64,000 nt of DNA from Falsihalocynthiibacter arcticus (GTDB lineage Bacteria; Pseudomonadota; Alphaproteobacteria; Rhodobacterales; Rhodobacteraceae), in assembly GCF_000812665.2 (NCBI RefSeq), contig NZ_CP014327.1:2571501-2635500 (forward strand). The letters run 5' to 3'. Below, piece after piece: positions 24,368-34,267 of the stretch. The notes below the pieces were generated by a model that was given only the letters and a program-made list of their open reading frames with translations, did no database searches and was not told the DNA's origin. Both the position numbers and the translations under genes were made by a program. Position 1 is the first letter of the stretch. Each line of letters begins with the position of its first letter.

Positions 24368-25407
24368 CAAACCTCATGAAAGCACTGGTGAAAGCAAAGC
24401 CGGAACAAGGCTTGTGGATGGAACGCCACGCCGTGCCTGAAATTGGCCCAGACGACGTTCTGATCCGGATTAAAAAAACCGGAATTTGCGGTACTGATAT
24501 TCATATTTGGAATTGGGATGAATGGGCCCAAAAAACTGTGCCTGTCCCAATGATCACAGGGCATGAATTTGCCGGTGAGATCGTGGAAGTGGGCAAAAAC
24601 GTCTCGGACCTTGAGCTTGGGCAAAGATGCTCTGGCGAGGGGCATCTGATAGGTAAAAACAGCCGCCAATCGCGGGCGGGAAAATTCCACCTTGATCCCA
24701 GTACCCGCGGCATTGGCGTGAATGTGCAAGGCGCGTTTGCGGAATACCTATGTTTGCCCGCCTTCAATGTTGTGCCCCTTCCGGATGATATCAGCGATGA
24801 TATCGGTGCCATTCTCGACCCGTTAGGCAATGCTGTGCACACTGCGCTGTCTTTTGATCTGTCGGGCGAAGACGTTTTAATAACTGGCGCGGGCCCCATT
24901 GGCATCATGGCCGCGGCTGTCGCCCGTCATGCTGGGGCGCGCAATATCGTTATTACCGACATAAATACGGATCGGCTCGCCTTGGCTGAGAAGGTCGCAG
25001 ATGTGGTGCCGGTGAACGCGGCAACTGAGGACCTGAAGGACGTCATTACGCGACTGAAAATGCGCCAAGGCTTTGATGTTGGGATGGAAATGTCTGGAAA
25101 TCAGGCCGCGTTGGACCAAATGGTGGACGCCATGGTCATGGGCGGGCGCATCGCGCTTTTGGGCATTCCATCTAGCAAAGCGCCCTTTGACTGGTCTCGC
25201 ATCGTGTTCAAAGCAATCACGATTAAGGGCGTCTATGGTCGTGAGATATTTGAGACTTGGCACAAGATGATTGCGATGTTGCAAAGCGGGCTTGATGTGA
25301 GCCGCGTCATCACGCATCGCTTTCCTGTTGATGAGTTTAGAACCGGCTTTGAAACCATGAAGGCAGGTTCAAGTGGAAAAGTAGTCCTCGACTGGACCGC
25401 CTCCTAA
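24364..25407 (+). CDS. tdh: L-threonine 3-dehydrogenase lacking the structural-zinc cysteines
   Basis: A 347-residue medium-chain dehydrogenase that oxidises threonine to 2-amino-3-oxobutyrate with NAD+. [18 protein letters not shown] and GHEFAGE carry the catalytic Cys, His and Glu. [16 protein letters not shown] and [17 protein letters not shown] are typical of Tdh. The four cysteines that bind structural zinc in E. coli Tdh are replaced: the segment reads [18 protein letters not shown], with Gly, Ser, Ser and Asp at those points. I recall similar segments in rhizobial relatives, so this may be a clade trait. It is coupled to kbl by ATGA overlap. Confidence 0.93.
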   Translation: MTNLMKALVKAKPEQGLWMERHAVPEIGPDDVLIRIKKTGICGTDIHIWNWDEWAQKTVPVPMITGHEFAGEIVEVGKNVSDLELGQRCSGEGHLIGKNSRQSRAGKFHLDPSTRGIGVNVQGAFAEYLCLPAFNVVPLPDDISDDIGAILDPLGNAVHTALSFDLSGEDVLITGAGPIGIMAAAVARHAGARNIVITDINTDRLALAEKVADVVPVNAATEDLKDVITRLKMRQGFDVGMEMSGNQAALDQMVDAMVMGGRIALLGIPSSKAPFDWSRIVFKAITIKGVYGREIFETWHKMIAMLQSGLDVSRVITHRFPVDEFRTGFETMKAGSSGKVVLDWTAS

Positions 25408-25430
25408 CATTTTCCGAAAAGGGTAGGGAT

Positions 25431-26843
25431 ATGGACTATATCAGCACGCGCGGAAGCGCACCAATACTGACGTTTAAAGAGGCCTTGCTCGTTGGGCTTG
25501 CCGAGGACGGTGGTCTTTATGTTCCCCAACACTGGCCGAAGTTCAGTGCCAAGAAAATACGGTCGTTTCGAGGCATGCCGTATACGGACGTTGCATTCCA
25601 CATCATCAGTGCCTTTGTCGACGGGGAGATCGAAGACGCACTTCTGCGCAAAATGATCGATGAAGCCTATGCAACGTTTCATCATCCTGCGGTGGTTCCT
25701 TTGGTGCAAACCGGTGCGGATAGCTGGGTGCTGGAGTTATTCCATGGTCCGACCCTCGCCTTTAAAGATGTTGCGATGCAAATTCTGGCCAAGTTGATGG
25801 ACCACATTTTAACCGAGCAAGGACGGCGTCTTACCATTGTTGGTGCAACGTCTGGCGACACAGGTGGCGCCGCGCTTGAGGCCTTTAAAGACTGCGAAGG
25901 GATCGACACATTCTTTATGTTTCCGAGTGGCAAGGTTTCGGATGTTCAGCGTCGGCAAATGACGACCATTGGCGCCGCAAACGCCCATGCAATCGCAATC
26001 GACGGATCGTTTGATGACTGCCAAAGCATGGTCAAAGCAATGTTTGCGGACCACGGGTTTCGGGATGCGGTGCAACTGTCTGCGGTTAATTCTATCAACT
26101 GGGGGCGGGTCATGGCCCAAACGGTGTATTATTTCACGGCTGCCGCTGCTTTGGGGGCGCCAGATCGGGATATATCCTTCACCGTTCCGACCGGAAACTT
26201 TGGCGATATCTTTGCGGGGTATGTGGCAAAACAAATGGGGTTGGGTATTGATCGGCTAGTGATTGCGACCAACGAAAACGATATCCTGAGCCGCACGCTC
26301 TTGAGCGGTTCCTACACACTCTCCGAGGTCGAAGTTACCATCACACCGTCAATGGATATTCAGATTTCCTCCAATTTTGAGCGCCTTTTGTTCGATGCTG
26401 TTGGGCGAGACCCGAGTGTTGTTAAAAATCTCATGTCGGATTTGAAAAACAAAGGGGATTATGCGCTCCCTGAAAGCGCGCATCGCTTTGTAACGGAGCT
26501 TTTTAGTGCTGGCTCCGCAAGTCAGCCTCAAACCCTAGAAATGATGGGCGAGGTTTACAATCGCTCAGGATACCTTGCGGACCCGCACACGGCGGTGGCA
26601 ATGCGCGTTGCAGAACAAGCAGTTGATCAGACCACGCCAATGGTCACCCTTGCGACCGCGCATCCCGCCAAATTCCCTGATACAGTGTATAAGGCAACGG
26701 GGCAGTCGGTAAGCGTGCCCGATTGGGCCACGCAAAGAGCGCAGAATCCGGAAATCCTAAGTCTGATCGAGAATGATCTTGCCGCAGTTGAGGCCTTCAT
26801 TATCGACAAATCGCGCATTGGGTCCGGTCGCAACGCCGATTAA
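25431..26843 (+). CDS. thrC: Threonine synthase
   Basis: A 470-residue PLP enzyme that converts O-phosphohomoserine to threonine. MDYISTRGSAPILTFKEAL and AEDGGLYVP open the protein. The PLP lysine lies in GPTLAFKDVAMQ. TIVGATSGDTGGAALEAF binds the PLP phosphate, and FTVPTGNFGDIFAGYVAKQM follows. Length and motifs match bacterial ThrC with no damage. It starts 23 bp after tdh and has an own AGGG ribosome site, so it is probably in the kbl-tdh transcript. A synthetic gene beside two degradative ones is unusual and could serve glycine formation from homoserine. Confidence 0.92.
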   Translation: MDYISTRGSAPILTFKEALLVGLAEDGGLYVPQHWPKFSAKKIRSFRGMPYTDVAFHIISAFVDGEIEDALLRKMIDEAYATFHHPAVVPLVQTGADSWVLELFHGPTLAFKDVAMQILAKLMDHILTEQGRRLTIVGATSGDTGGAALEAFKDCEGIDTFFMFPSGKVSDVQRRQMTTIGAANAHAIAIDGSFDDCQSMVKAMFADHGFRDAVQLSAVNSINWGRVMAQTVYYFTAAAALGAPDRDISFTVPTGNFGDIFAGYVAKQMGLGIDRLVIATNENDILSRTLLSGSYTLSEVEVTITPSMDIQISSNFERLLFDAVGRDPSVVKNLMSDLKNKGDYALPESAHRFVTELFSAGSASQPQTLEMMGEVYNRSGYLADPHTAVAMRVAEQAVDQTTPMVTLATAHPAKFPDTVYKATGQSVSVPDWATQRAQNPEILSLIENDLAAVEAFIIDKSRIGSGRNAD

Positions 26844-26951
26844 AATTCGCATTGCCAGTGTGTCATGTTCTTGTCGTACAAAACGCGCTAAGGTCCGTTT
26901 GAGGGAACGCTATAAGTTAAGCAGAGCATCCAGCGGAAAGAAGGTAATTTC

Positions 26952-27872
26952 TTGGAAATTAAATGGCTGGAAGATCTGTTGGCACTTGCGGCCAGTGGCA
27001 ATTTTCGCATAGCTGCCGAGCAACGTAACGTCTCGCAACCAGCATTCAGCCGCAGAATTCAGGCGCTTGAGGCGTGGGTAGGTACCTGCTTGGTTGACCG
27101 AAAAAGCCAGCCTGCATGCCTCACGGACGCGGGGGCGACTTTTGCCGTTGTCGCTCAAACAATCGTCAGCGCTGCCTATCACTCGCGCGAAGACATTTTG
27201 GCCAAAGTATCGCTTGAGAAACAGAAAATCCGGTTCTCGACGCTCAGCACACTGGCCCAGTATTTCATGCCCGCGTGGCTAAAAGACCTTCAGCCGTTTA
27301 TTGACACCGATCAGTTTGTTGTGCGCACCGATTTTGAAACGATTCCGCAATATCTTGTGGGGCTTGAAGAAAACGTTGTGGACCTGTTTATCTCCTATGA
27401 GAACCCAAAAGCAGGGTTTTACAGCGACCCGAAAAAGTTTACCTCGCTCACGTTGGGGCAGGAGGCCTTGGTGCCAGTCGTCGCCCCTGATGCCACTGGC
27501 GCGCCGCTTTGGTGGCTGCCAGACAGGCCAACGGATCCGGTCCCCTATCTTCATACCGCGTCGTCGCTCTCCCTTTGGCCTGTCGCGGGGCATCTTGAGA
27601 AACACTATGGCGATTTAACGTTCACGACGGTCTATGAAGCCTGCATCGCGACGAGCGTAAAAGCTATGGCGGTTGAGGGCTATGGTGTTGCTTGGATTCC
27701 CAGCTTTATGGTCGCAGATGACTTGGCCAATGGGCGCCTTGTGCGCGCCGCAGGTATTGCTGACGACATTATTGTCGACATCAACATCTATCGTTGCAAG
27801 GATTTCAACGAACCGAAAGTCGCCGCGTTCTGGCGGGCCTTACTTGAGAAGCAGGTAGGTTCTGTTACCTAA
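26952..27872 (+). CDS. LysR family transcriptional regulator
   Basis: A 306-residue regulator. The N-terminal helix-turn-helix is FRIAAEQRNVSQPAFSRRIQ (residues about 17-37), followed by a linker helix and a type 2 periplasmic-fold effector domain. VEGYGVAWIPSFMVADDLA is near the C-terminus. It resembles the HypT/YjiE branch. Translation begins at TTG behind GAAGG; no ATG fits the HTH better. It is in line with and 197 bp before the aap operon, so it may control amino-acid uptake, though LysR targets are more often divergent. Confidence 0.85.
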   Translation: MEIKWLEDLLALAASGNFRIAAEQRNVSQPAFSRRIQALEAWVGTCLVDRKSQPACLTDAGATFAVVAQTIVSAAYHSREDILAKVSLEKQKIRFSTLSTLAQYFMPAWLKDLQPFIDTDQFVVRTDFETIPQYLVGLEENVVDLFISYENPKAGFYSDPKKFTSLTLGQEALVPVVAPDATGAPLWWLPDRPTDPVPYLHTASSLSLWPVAGHLEKHYGDLTFTTVYEACIATSVKAMAVEGYGVAWIPSFMVADDLANGRLVRAAGIADDIIVDINIYRCKDFNEPKVAAFWRALLEKQVGSVT

Positions 27873-28069
27873 ATTCGAAGGGTTTTCTCAAGGTTTTGCG
27901 GAATGCGCGCGTCTCGCGGCATCTCGGGATTCGTCGTTTTCATACCAATTGTGCATTGCATCAAAGGCCGATGCGTTTCCTGCATGAGGCGCGCTGACAT
28001 CGGCATTGGACGGCTTTGCCGTAACGCCAATACAGTCCAACAAAACGCAACCAACTCGGAGAATACGGA

Positions 28070-29110
28070 ATGAAACGAAAATCTCAAATTGTGACGCTTG
28101 CAGCTCTAAGCACAGTTGCCGTCATGGGCGCTTCTGTTGCCTCGGCTGAGAGCACTTTGGAAATTGTCAAAGAACGCGGAAATCTGCGTTGCCAGGTTGG
28201 GCCGCCTTCGGCAGGGTATTATAACCTCGACAGTGAAGGCGTTTGGTACGGGCTTGACGTTGCGATGTGCAAAGCCGTTGCTGCCGCCGTATTCGGCGAT
28301 GCCACAAAAGTGGAAATTCAATCTGTGTCGAGCCAAGCGCGGTTTACCGCTTTGGCAAATGGCGAAAGCGATATGTTGTCGCGCACGGCAACATGGACAC
28401 TGTCGCGTGACACCCAGTTGGGCATCGATTTTCTGCCGCCCAACTTCTATGATGGACAAGGCTTTACCGTTCGTCGCGATAGCGGCATTACCAGCGCGCT
28501 GGAGCTGAAAGGCGCCAAGGTTTGCGTGACCACCGGTACCACTAACGAGTTGAATTTAACGGACTTCAGCCGCACCAACGATCTTGGCATTTCAAATGTT
28601 ACCTTTGAAGACTTCAACGTTCGCGACGATACTTATCTGAATGGTGGGTGTGATGCGGTGACGGGTGACAAATCCTCGATGGCAGGCAATATCGCGTCTT
28701 TCCCAGTGCCTTCTGATCACATGATCTTGCCTGAAACCCTGTCAAAAGAACCGCTCGCTCCTGCAGTACGTCATGGCGACAACCAATGGGCCGATATCGT
28801 GCGCTGGAGCGTTTTCGCGCTGATCAACGCCGAAGAATTGGGCATTACCCAAGCTAACGTCGATGAGATGCTGGCGACCTCGACAGACCCAAATGTTCTT
28901 CGCATGCTGGGAGCCGAAGGCAACCTGAACGAAGGGTTGGGACTAGAGCCTGATTGGGCTTACAACATCATCAAACAGGTCGGCAATTACGGCGAACTTT
29001 ATGAGGCCTACATGGGCGGCGGCGAGCTGGGCATCGGGATCGACCGTGCCGGTACGCTGAACGCGCTTTGGACTGATGGCGGGTTAATGTATTCGCCCCC
29101 CATGCGCTAA
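28070..29110 (+). CDS. aapJ: General L-amino-acid ABC transporter substrate-binding protein
   Basis: Periplasmic binding protein of 346 residues. The signal peptide spans about residues 1-27 (AALSTVAVMGASVASA). LRCQVGPPSAGYYNLDSEGV, WYGLDVAMCKAVAAAVFGD and SRTATWTLSRDTQLGIDF are diagnostic of the AapJ/BztA group, which is longer than single-substrate binding proteins. It delivers a broad range of L-amino acids to the AapQM permease. A strong terminator-like hairpin follows, so the binding protein is probably made in excess over the membrane components. Confidence 0.93.
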   Translation: MKRKSQIVTLAALSTVAVMGASVASAESTLEIVKERGNLRCQVGPPSAGYYNLDSEGVWYGLDVAMCKAVAAAVFGDATKVEIQSVSSQARFTALANGESDMLSRTATWTLSRDTQLGIDFLPPNFYDGQGFTVRRDSGITSALELKGAKVCVTTGTTNELNLTDFSRTNDLGISNVTFEDFNVRDDTYLNGGCDAVTGDKSSMAGNIASFPVPSDHMILPETLSKEPLAPAVRHGDNQWADIVRWSVFALINAEELGITQANVDEMLATSTDPNVLRMLGAEGNLNEGLGLEPDWAYNIIKQVGNYGELYEAYMGGGELGIGIDRAGTLNALWTDGGLMYSPPMR

Positions 29111-29119
29111 TAAATAGAG

Positions 29120-29158
29120 GGGGACGCCGGTGGATTTCATCGGCGTCCCCTCCTTCTT
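29120..29158 (+). terminator. Attenuating terminator between aapJ and aapQ
   Basis: GGGGACGCCG (29120-29129) pairs perfectly with CGGCGTCCCC (29141-29150), followed by T-rich DNA. Downstream aap genes have no separate obvious promoter, so read-through is expected. Confidence 0.75.
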
Positions 29159-29209
29159 CCATACCCACTTCCGACAAAAATAATTGCAGATATCGTAACG
29201 GGGACACAA

Positions 29210-30427
29210 ATGAACAACGCCGCACCAAAGACGGGTTTAAAGCGCGCCAAGCCGAAAGAGACCTTCGACTTTTTCCACGACGCACGCGTTCGTTCGGTAT
29301 TCTACCAACTTATTACCGCCGGGTTGTTTGGCTTGTTGATGTGGTATCTGGTCACGAACACCTCCCAAAACCTTCAAGCGCGCGGCATGAGCACGGGCTT
29401 TGGTTTTTTGAACACGACGGCCGGTTTTGACATTGATTTCAAGCTGATAGATTATACCCCCGGCAAGGGAACTTACGGTCGGATCTTTGTGATCGGGGCG
29501 CTCAATACCTTGCTCGTATCCTTTATGGCAATCATTCTCAGTACCGCATTAGGGTTTTTGGTGGGCGTTTTGCGGCTGTCAAATAACTGGCTGGTGTCAA
29601 AGGTTGCCCTGTCATTTGTTGAAATCTTCCGTAACACGCCGCTGCTGATCCAAATCGTATTTTGGTATATTGGCGTGTTTGCTGTGTTACCGGCGGTCAA
29701 GATGACGATTGACCTTTCATTGGGTGCCAAGATGCTGCTCCTGAACAATCGTGGTCTTTATATGGCGACGCCGATTATGGGCGGGTTGTTCTGGATGACC
29801 CTTGTTGCACTCGGCGTTGCGCTTGCGGGCGTATATTTATTGCGACGGCGTGCGCGCAAATTGCAAGAGAGCAGCGGCAAGCAAACCAAAACGCTTATTC
29901 CTTCGCTTGGATTGTTGGTTTTGCTGCCGAGTGCCGTTTTCATCCTTACGGGCAGACCACTTAGCTGGGACATGCCAACGCTTCAGGGCTTCAATTTTGC
30001 TGGCGGAACCAGCTTGCCTCCCGCCTTTCTCGCGTTGATTGTGTCGCTGAGCATTTATCACGCGGCGCAAATCGCCGAGGCCGTAAGGGCCGGTATCTTG
30101 TCAGTGAGTAAGGGGCAGAAGGAAGCGGCCCTTTCGATTGGCCTAAAACCTGCTCGGGTTATGGCCATGGTTGTCATCCCACAAGCGATGCCCGCAATTG
30201 TGCCACCCATGATTTCGCAATGGATGACCACGGTGAAAAATTCATCGTTGGCCATCGCCATTGGCTATGCCGATATCGTCTCCCTCTTTATGCAAACCAC
30301 GCTGAACCAAATTGGCCATGCCGTGGAATTGGTCGGGATGACGATGGCGTTCTATATGGTCATCAGCCTGTCGATTTCCGGTCTTCTGAACATCTACAAC
30401 AAACGTGTACAGCTGGTGGAGCGTTGA
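29210..30427 (+). CDS. aapQ: General L-amino-acid ABC transporter permease AapQ
   Basis: A 405-residue permease, longer than simple His/Glu-type permeases because of extra N-terminal helices, as in AapQ/BztB. Helices lie at about residues 28-48, 95-125, 140-165, 185-205, 225-245 and beyond. EAVRAGILSVSKGQKEAALSIG is the EAA loop that contacts the ATPase. QWMTTVKNSSLAIAIGYADI follows. It pairs with AapM, which starts one base after its stop. Confidence 0.92.
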   Translation: MNNAAPKTGLKRAKPKETFDFFHDARVRSVFYQLITAGLFGLLMWYLVTNTSQNLQARGMSTGFGFLNTTAGFDIDFKLIDYTPGKGTYGRIFVIGALNTLLVSFMAIILSTALGFLVGVLRLSNNWLVSKVALSFVEIFRNTPLLIQIVFWYIGVFAVLPAVKMTIDLSLGAKMLLLNNRGLYMATPIMGGLFWMTLVALGVALAGVYLLRRRARKLQESSGKQTKTLIPSLGLLVLLPSAVFILTGRPLSWDMPTLQGFNFAGGTSLPPAFLALIVSLSIYHAAQIAEAVRAGILSVSKGQKEAALSIGLKPARVMAMVVIPQAMPAIVPPMISQWMTTVKNSSLAIAIGYADIVSLFMQTTLNQIGHAVELVGMTMAFYMVISLSISGLLNIYNKRVQLVER

Positions 30428-30428
30428 T

Positions 30429-31757
30429 ATGGCTATAATCACCCCGATAAAAACGCCAGACAGAGCCGCCCCTCTTGCCGAACGCTCAATCATCGGCTGG
30501 ATGCACAAAAACCTGTTCAGTTCTTGGTTCAATGCGATCCTGACTGTGGTCACGGCCTACCTTGTTTACATCACGGTCACGGGCCTCTGGGCGTGGGGCG
30601 TGACGGACGCGACATTTATCGCGGACAGTCGGCGCGAGTGCTTTGAAAATAGCCTATCAGGCGCTTGCTGGGCGGGAGTTATCGACTGGTTCGACAACAT
30701 CTTTTACGGTCGCTACCCGCGGGAACAGATTTGGCGGATCAATCTCGGAGCAGTTTTGCTTGTCCTGTGGATGGCCCCGTTATGGATGAGCCGTGTCAAA
30801 GGCAAAGTCTTGATCGGCGCCGGAGTGGTTGTGTTTTACCCCTTCCTAGCGGGCTACTTGTTTGCGGGCGGCGAAAAAGGCCTGCTGACCCAGCTCATGG
30901 TGAGTGGCGCTATCGTTGCGCTGATCGCGAATACTTCGAACATGCTCATAGGGATAACGACACGCGCCTCCCTAAAAGAGTTTCTTTTGCAGGTTCTCGG
31001 AAAGGCCCAAGCGTCAGGCCGTACTCAGCGTAATGTGTTGCTTGCCATCGTTCTGTTTGTCTTTGTTGCGGTGTTTCTCTGGCAAATGCAATGGACGGCT
31101 GAAGCGGTCAGTTGGACCCAATGGGGTGGGCTATTCCTAACTATGGTGATTGCGGGAATCGGGATCGCGTCGTCCTTGCCCGGAGGGATACTGCTCGCGC
31201 TGGGACGTCGCAGCAAACTAACGGTGGTCCGTGTCCTTTGCACGGGTTTCATCGAAGTCTTTCGCTCTGTGCCGCTGATAACCGTGTTGTTTATGGCCAC
31301 CACCATGTTCCCGCTGTTCATGCCAGAAGGTTTTGTCCTGAATAAACTGGTGCAAGTTATCATCGCGGTTGTTCTGTTTAACGCCTGTTATATGGCCGAA
31401 ACAGTTCGCGCTGGGCTTCAGGCAATCCCGAGAGGCCAATACGAGGCGGCTCATACCATCGGGCTTGGCTATTGGCGCACAACTGGGCTGGTCATCATGC
31501 CGCAAGCGCTCAAGTATATGATCCCCAACATCGTTGGTACCTTTATCAGTTTGTTAAAAGACACCACGCTGGTGTCGATCATCGGATTGTTCGACATCCT
31601 TGGGATGCTGCGGTCCATCAGCAAGGACATACCGTGGCTGGGCCTTCACAAAGAACCCCTGATTTTTGGGGCGATGTTGTTCTTCGTTCTGTGCTTCTCG
31701 ATGTCAAAATATAGCCGCCATCTGGAAACGAAACTCTCAGCCGGTGACCAGCATTGA
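30429..31757 (+). CDS. aapM: General L-amino-acid ABC transporter permease AapM
   Basis: A 442-residue permease from the ATG at 30429. The central region after about residue 200 is a binding-protein-dependent transport domain, with [20 protein letters not shown], the EAA loop [20 protein letters not shown] and [20 protein letters not shown]. The first 200 residues hold additional helices characteristic of AapM/BztC. It forms the channel with AapQ. The ATPase gene follows after 22 bp. Confidence 0.92.
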   Translation: MAIITPIKTPDRAAPLAERSIIGWMHKNLFSSWFNAILTVVTAYLVYITVTGLWAWGVTDATFIADSRRECFENSLSGACWAGVIDWFDNIFYGRYPREQIWRINLGAVLLVLWMAPLWMSRVKGKVLIGAGVVVFYPFLAGYLFAGGEKGLLTQLMVSGAIVALIANTSNMLIGITTRASLKEFLLQVLGKAQASGRTQRNVLLAIVLFVFVAVFLWQMQWTAEAVSWTQWGGLFLTMVIAGIGIASSLPGGILLALGRRSKLTVVRVLCTGFIEVFRSVPLITVLFMATTMFPLFMPEGFVLNKLVQVIIAVVLFNACYMAETVRAGLQAIPRGQYEAAHTIGLGYWRTTGLVIMPQALKYMIPNIVGTFISLLKDTTLVSIIGLFDILGMLRSISKDIPWLGLHKEPLIFGAMLFFVLCFSMSKYSRHLETKLSAGDQH

Positions 31758-31779
31758 TCCGCGCGCTAAGGAAAATCCC

Positions 31780-32556
31780 ATGACAAACAAACTTTCTCAG
31801 GCGCACCTTAAGTCGGCCGCCTCGACCGAAGTCATCATCGAAATCGAAAAGATGAATAAATGGTACGGCGCGTTTCATGTTCTCAAGGATATCGATTTGA
31901 CGGTGCACAAGGGCGAGAGGATCGTCGTTTGTGGCCCCTCGGGGTCCGGTAAATCGACGCTTATTCGATGCATCAATGCGCTCGAAGAGCACCAAGAAGG
32001 CGACATCATCGTTGATGGGATCAAACTAGGTAAGAACTTGAAAAACCTTGAACATATCCGCACAGAGGTCGGTATGGTGTTCCAGAACTTCAACCTGTTT
32101 CCGCATATGAGCATTCTGGAAAACCTAACCCTTGGGCCGATCTGGACTCGCAAAATGAGCAAATCTGAAGCGATTGAAACCGCGATGACTTATTTGGAGA
32201 GGGTTAAAATCCCCGAACAAGCGGATAAATACCCCGGCCAGCTGTCCGGTGGACAACAGCAACGCGTCGCGATTGCTCGCAGCCTGTGCATGAATCCAAA
32301 GATTATGCTGTTTGACGAACCGACCTCGGCGTTGGATCCGGAAATGATCAAAGAGGTGCTCGATGTGATGGTCGACCTTGCCGATACCGGCATGACGATG
32401 ATCGTGGTCACACATGAAATGGGCTTTGCGCGGACAATCGCAGACGAAGTGATTTTCATGGACGCAGGCGACATTGTCGAACGCAACAACCCCGAGGCGT
32501 TTTTTGAAAATCCCGAACATGAACGCACACAGCAATTTCTGAGCCAGATTTTGTAG
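31780..32556 (+). CDS. aapP: General L-amino-acid ABC transporter ATP-binding protein
   Basis: A 258-residue ATPase of the polar amino-acid class from the ATG at 31780. Walker A is [14 protein letters not shown], the signature is [14 protein letters not shown], Walker B is [14 protein letters not shown] and the switch His lies in VVTHEMGFA. It powers AapQM. An in-frame Met inside aapM is not used: the chosen ATG gives the standard family N-terminus. Confidence 0.94.
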   Translation: MTNKLSQAHLKSAASTEVIIEIEKMNKWYGAFHVLKDIDLTVHKGERIVVCGPSGSGKSTLIRCINALEEHQEGDIIVDGIKLGKNLKNLEHIRTEVGMVFQNFNLFPHMSILENLTLGPIWTRKMSKSEAIETAMTYLERVKIPEQADKYPGQLSGGQQQRVAIARSLCMNPKIMLFDEPTSALDPEMIKEVLDVMVDLADTGMTMIVVTHEMGFARTIADEVIFMDAGDIVERNNPEAFFENPEHERTQQFLSQIL

Positions 32557-32595
32557 CTATTTTACGACTAGATGCGGACCAAAGGATCTAACAAT

Positions 32596-33189
32596 ATGAT
32601 CACAGTAACTGAATGCGAAAACCCCGTTGATTTGGTGACATTTGTCGAGACGGACCGCTTGTTCCTAAATCCATTGGAAACGGATGATTGGCGCATAAGA
32701 CGCGTTGTTCACGACAAAGTCGTCGCTTGCTCGGAAGCCTTGCCGGACGGGCTGTGCCTCATGGTGTTTGACGCCTTCCGCACCCGCACCCGACAGTGGG
32801 AATTGTGGAAGCCGGTTCTTGCCAACATTACCCAAAACAACCCCGACTGGAGCGATGCACAGATATATACCGAGGCTGCACGTTGGGTTTCTCCACCCGA
32901 TGGTTTTGGCAGTGGGCATCAAGCAGGAGCGGCCGTTGACGTAAAACTGGCGCGTGCAGATCGCACAGAATTGGAGTTTGGCGGTGCCATGAAGGGGCTC
33001 TCGGGGGTGGCTCCGACCAACTGGCCGGTTTCGTCTGAGCTCCGTAAAAACCGCGACATGCTTGTTGCGGCGATGGAGGCCACGGGAATGGTGAATTATC
33101 CTGATGAATGGTGGCATTTCTCTTATGGCGACCGGTTATGGGCGGAAGTAACCAACCGCACAGAGGCCTTTTTCGCACCGATAGAATAA
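32596..33189 (+). CDS. D-alanyl-D-alanine dipeptidase (VanX/DdpX family)
   Basis: A 197-residue zinc dipeptidase of peptidase family M15. FDAFRTRTRQ, GSGHQAGAAVDVKLA (first His and Asp zinc ligands) and DEWWHFSYGD (Glu base and last His) are all present, so the active site looks intact. No signal peptide, so it acts in the cytoplasm on imported D-Ala-D-Ala or similar dipeptides. It follows aapP by 40 bp, suggesting that the operon feeds dipeptides from peptidoglycan turnover into amino-acid use. The vancomycin-resistance role of VanX is unlikely here, as no vanA or vanH is seen. Confidence 0.88.
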   Translation: MITVTECENPVDLVTFVETDRLFLNPLETDDWRIRRVVHDKVVACSEALPDGLCLMVFDAFRTRTRQWELWKPVLANITQNNPDWSDAQIYTEAARWVSPPDGFGSGHQAGAAVDVKLARADRTELEFGGAMKGLSGVAPTNWPVSSELRKNRDMLVAAMEATGMVNYPDEWWHFSYGDRLWAEVTNRTEAFFAPIE

Positions 33190-33278
33190 CGGATATTTTT
33201 TGGTTCAATCCTCCGCTTGAAGGGGGATAGTCCTTTCCCATCCGCGTTGACCACAAATAGACTTTGAAAGCCAAAATC

Positions 33279-34211
33279 ATGCAAACTAGCTTTTTCACAA
33301 CGCCCGGTCGGTTCCTTCGCGGGAACTTACACACCCATTCCACCGGATCAGATGGCATTCTTTCTCCTCAGGAGGTCTGCCGAAGATATCAGGCGCAAGG
33401 TTATGATTTCATCGCCTTGACGGACCATTTCGTTGGACTGTTTGACTATCCGATCACGGACACCACAGAGTGTCGCAACGCCGATTTCACGACTCTTATT
33501 GGGGCAGAGATGCACACCGGTACGATGGAAAACGGCAACCTGTGGCACCTGTTGGGCATCGGTCTTCCCGCTGATTTTACCGCGCCACATGCACCGCACT
33601 TTCAATCGGTCGATGGGTCTGAATCCGCAGCAAGCATCGCGCAGCGCGCGAGAGATGCGGGCGCATTCGTGGCCATTGCACATCCGCATTGGTCGGGAAT
33701 GTCAGAGGCCGATGCGCGCTCGATCACGGCGGCGCATGCCGTCGAAGCCTATAATTACGGGTGCGTTGTCGATAATGATCGCGGCGAGGGGTTCTTGATT
33801 TTGGAACATCTTTTGAACCAAGGACGTCGCCTTAATCTGATTGCCGCTGATGACGCCCATTTCAACACACCGGACCATTTTGGCGGCTGGGTCATGGTCA
33901 AGGCGGAGGAAAACACGCCCGAAGCGCTTTTGACATCCCTGAAGGCGGGCGCATATTATTCCAGCACGGGGCCCGAAATTCACGATATACGCTTCATTGA
34001 AGGTGGTGTCGAAGTCGATTGCTCTGCGGCAGCGACGATCGTTATTCAAGGAAAAGGCACGTCAACGGCAACCCTGCATGGTCATAAAATGACTGGCGAA
34101 ACCCTGTCATTGAGCCGCTTGAAAGATTCACCGTGGGTTCGCGTCACGGTTGTCGATGAAAACGGAAAGCGTGCTTGGTCTAATCCGATTTGGCTCGATG
34201 GGGCTGCCTGA
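33279..34211 (+). CDS. PHP-domain metallohydrolase (CehA/McbA-like)
   Basis: A 310-residue protein with an N-terminal PHP domain. LRGNLHTHSTGSDGILSPQE has the first metal ligands, YDFIALTDHF the second, FVAIAHPHWSGM the third and LIAADDAHF the fourth. A C-terminal beta-rich region (about residues 225-305) follows. CehA/McbA proteins hydrolyse carbamate, phosphate or ester bonds; this substrate is unknown. The ATG at 33279 is preferred over a TTG at 33264. It is probably the last gene of the aap transcript, ended by a perfect 14-bp stem terminator. Confidence 0.82.
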   Translation: MQTSFFTTPGRFLRGNLHTHSTGSDGILSPQEVCRRYQAQGYDFIALTDHFVGLFDYPITDTTECRNADFTTLIGAEMHTGTMENGNLWHLLGIGLPADFTAPHAPHFQSVDGSESAASIAQRARDAGAFVAIAHPHWSGMSEADARSITAAHAVEAYNYGCVVDNDRGEGFLILEHLLNQGRRLNLIAADDAHFNTPDHFGGWVMVKAEENTPEALLTSLKAGAYYSSTGPEIHDIRFIEGGVEVDCSAAATIVIQGKGTSTATLHGHKMTGETLSLSRLKDSPWVRVTVVDENGKRAWSNPIWLDGAA

Positions 34212-34218
34212 CTTTAAG

Positions 34219-34254
34219 GGCAACGGCGTCTCCTCCACGTGAGACGCCGTTGCC
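34219..34254. terminator. Perfect 14-bp hairpin between convergent genes
   Basis: GGCAACGGCGTCTC (34219-34232) pairs fully with GAGACGCCGTTGCC (34241-34254). It separates the aap operon from the convergent RidA gene and can serve both. Confidence 0.75.
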
Positions 34255-34267
34255 TTCGGGTGTGCTC

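Noticed and set aside
32596-33189. Vancomycin-resistance interpretation of the VanX-like dipeptidase
   Set aside because: No vanH, vanA-type ligase or VanRS regulators are nearby; context is amino-acid uptake in a Gram-negative type genome.
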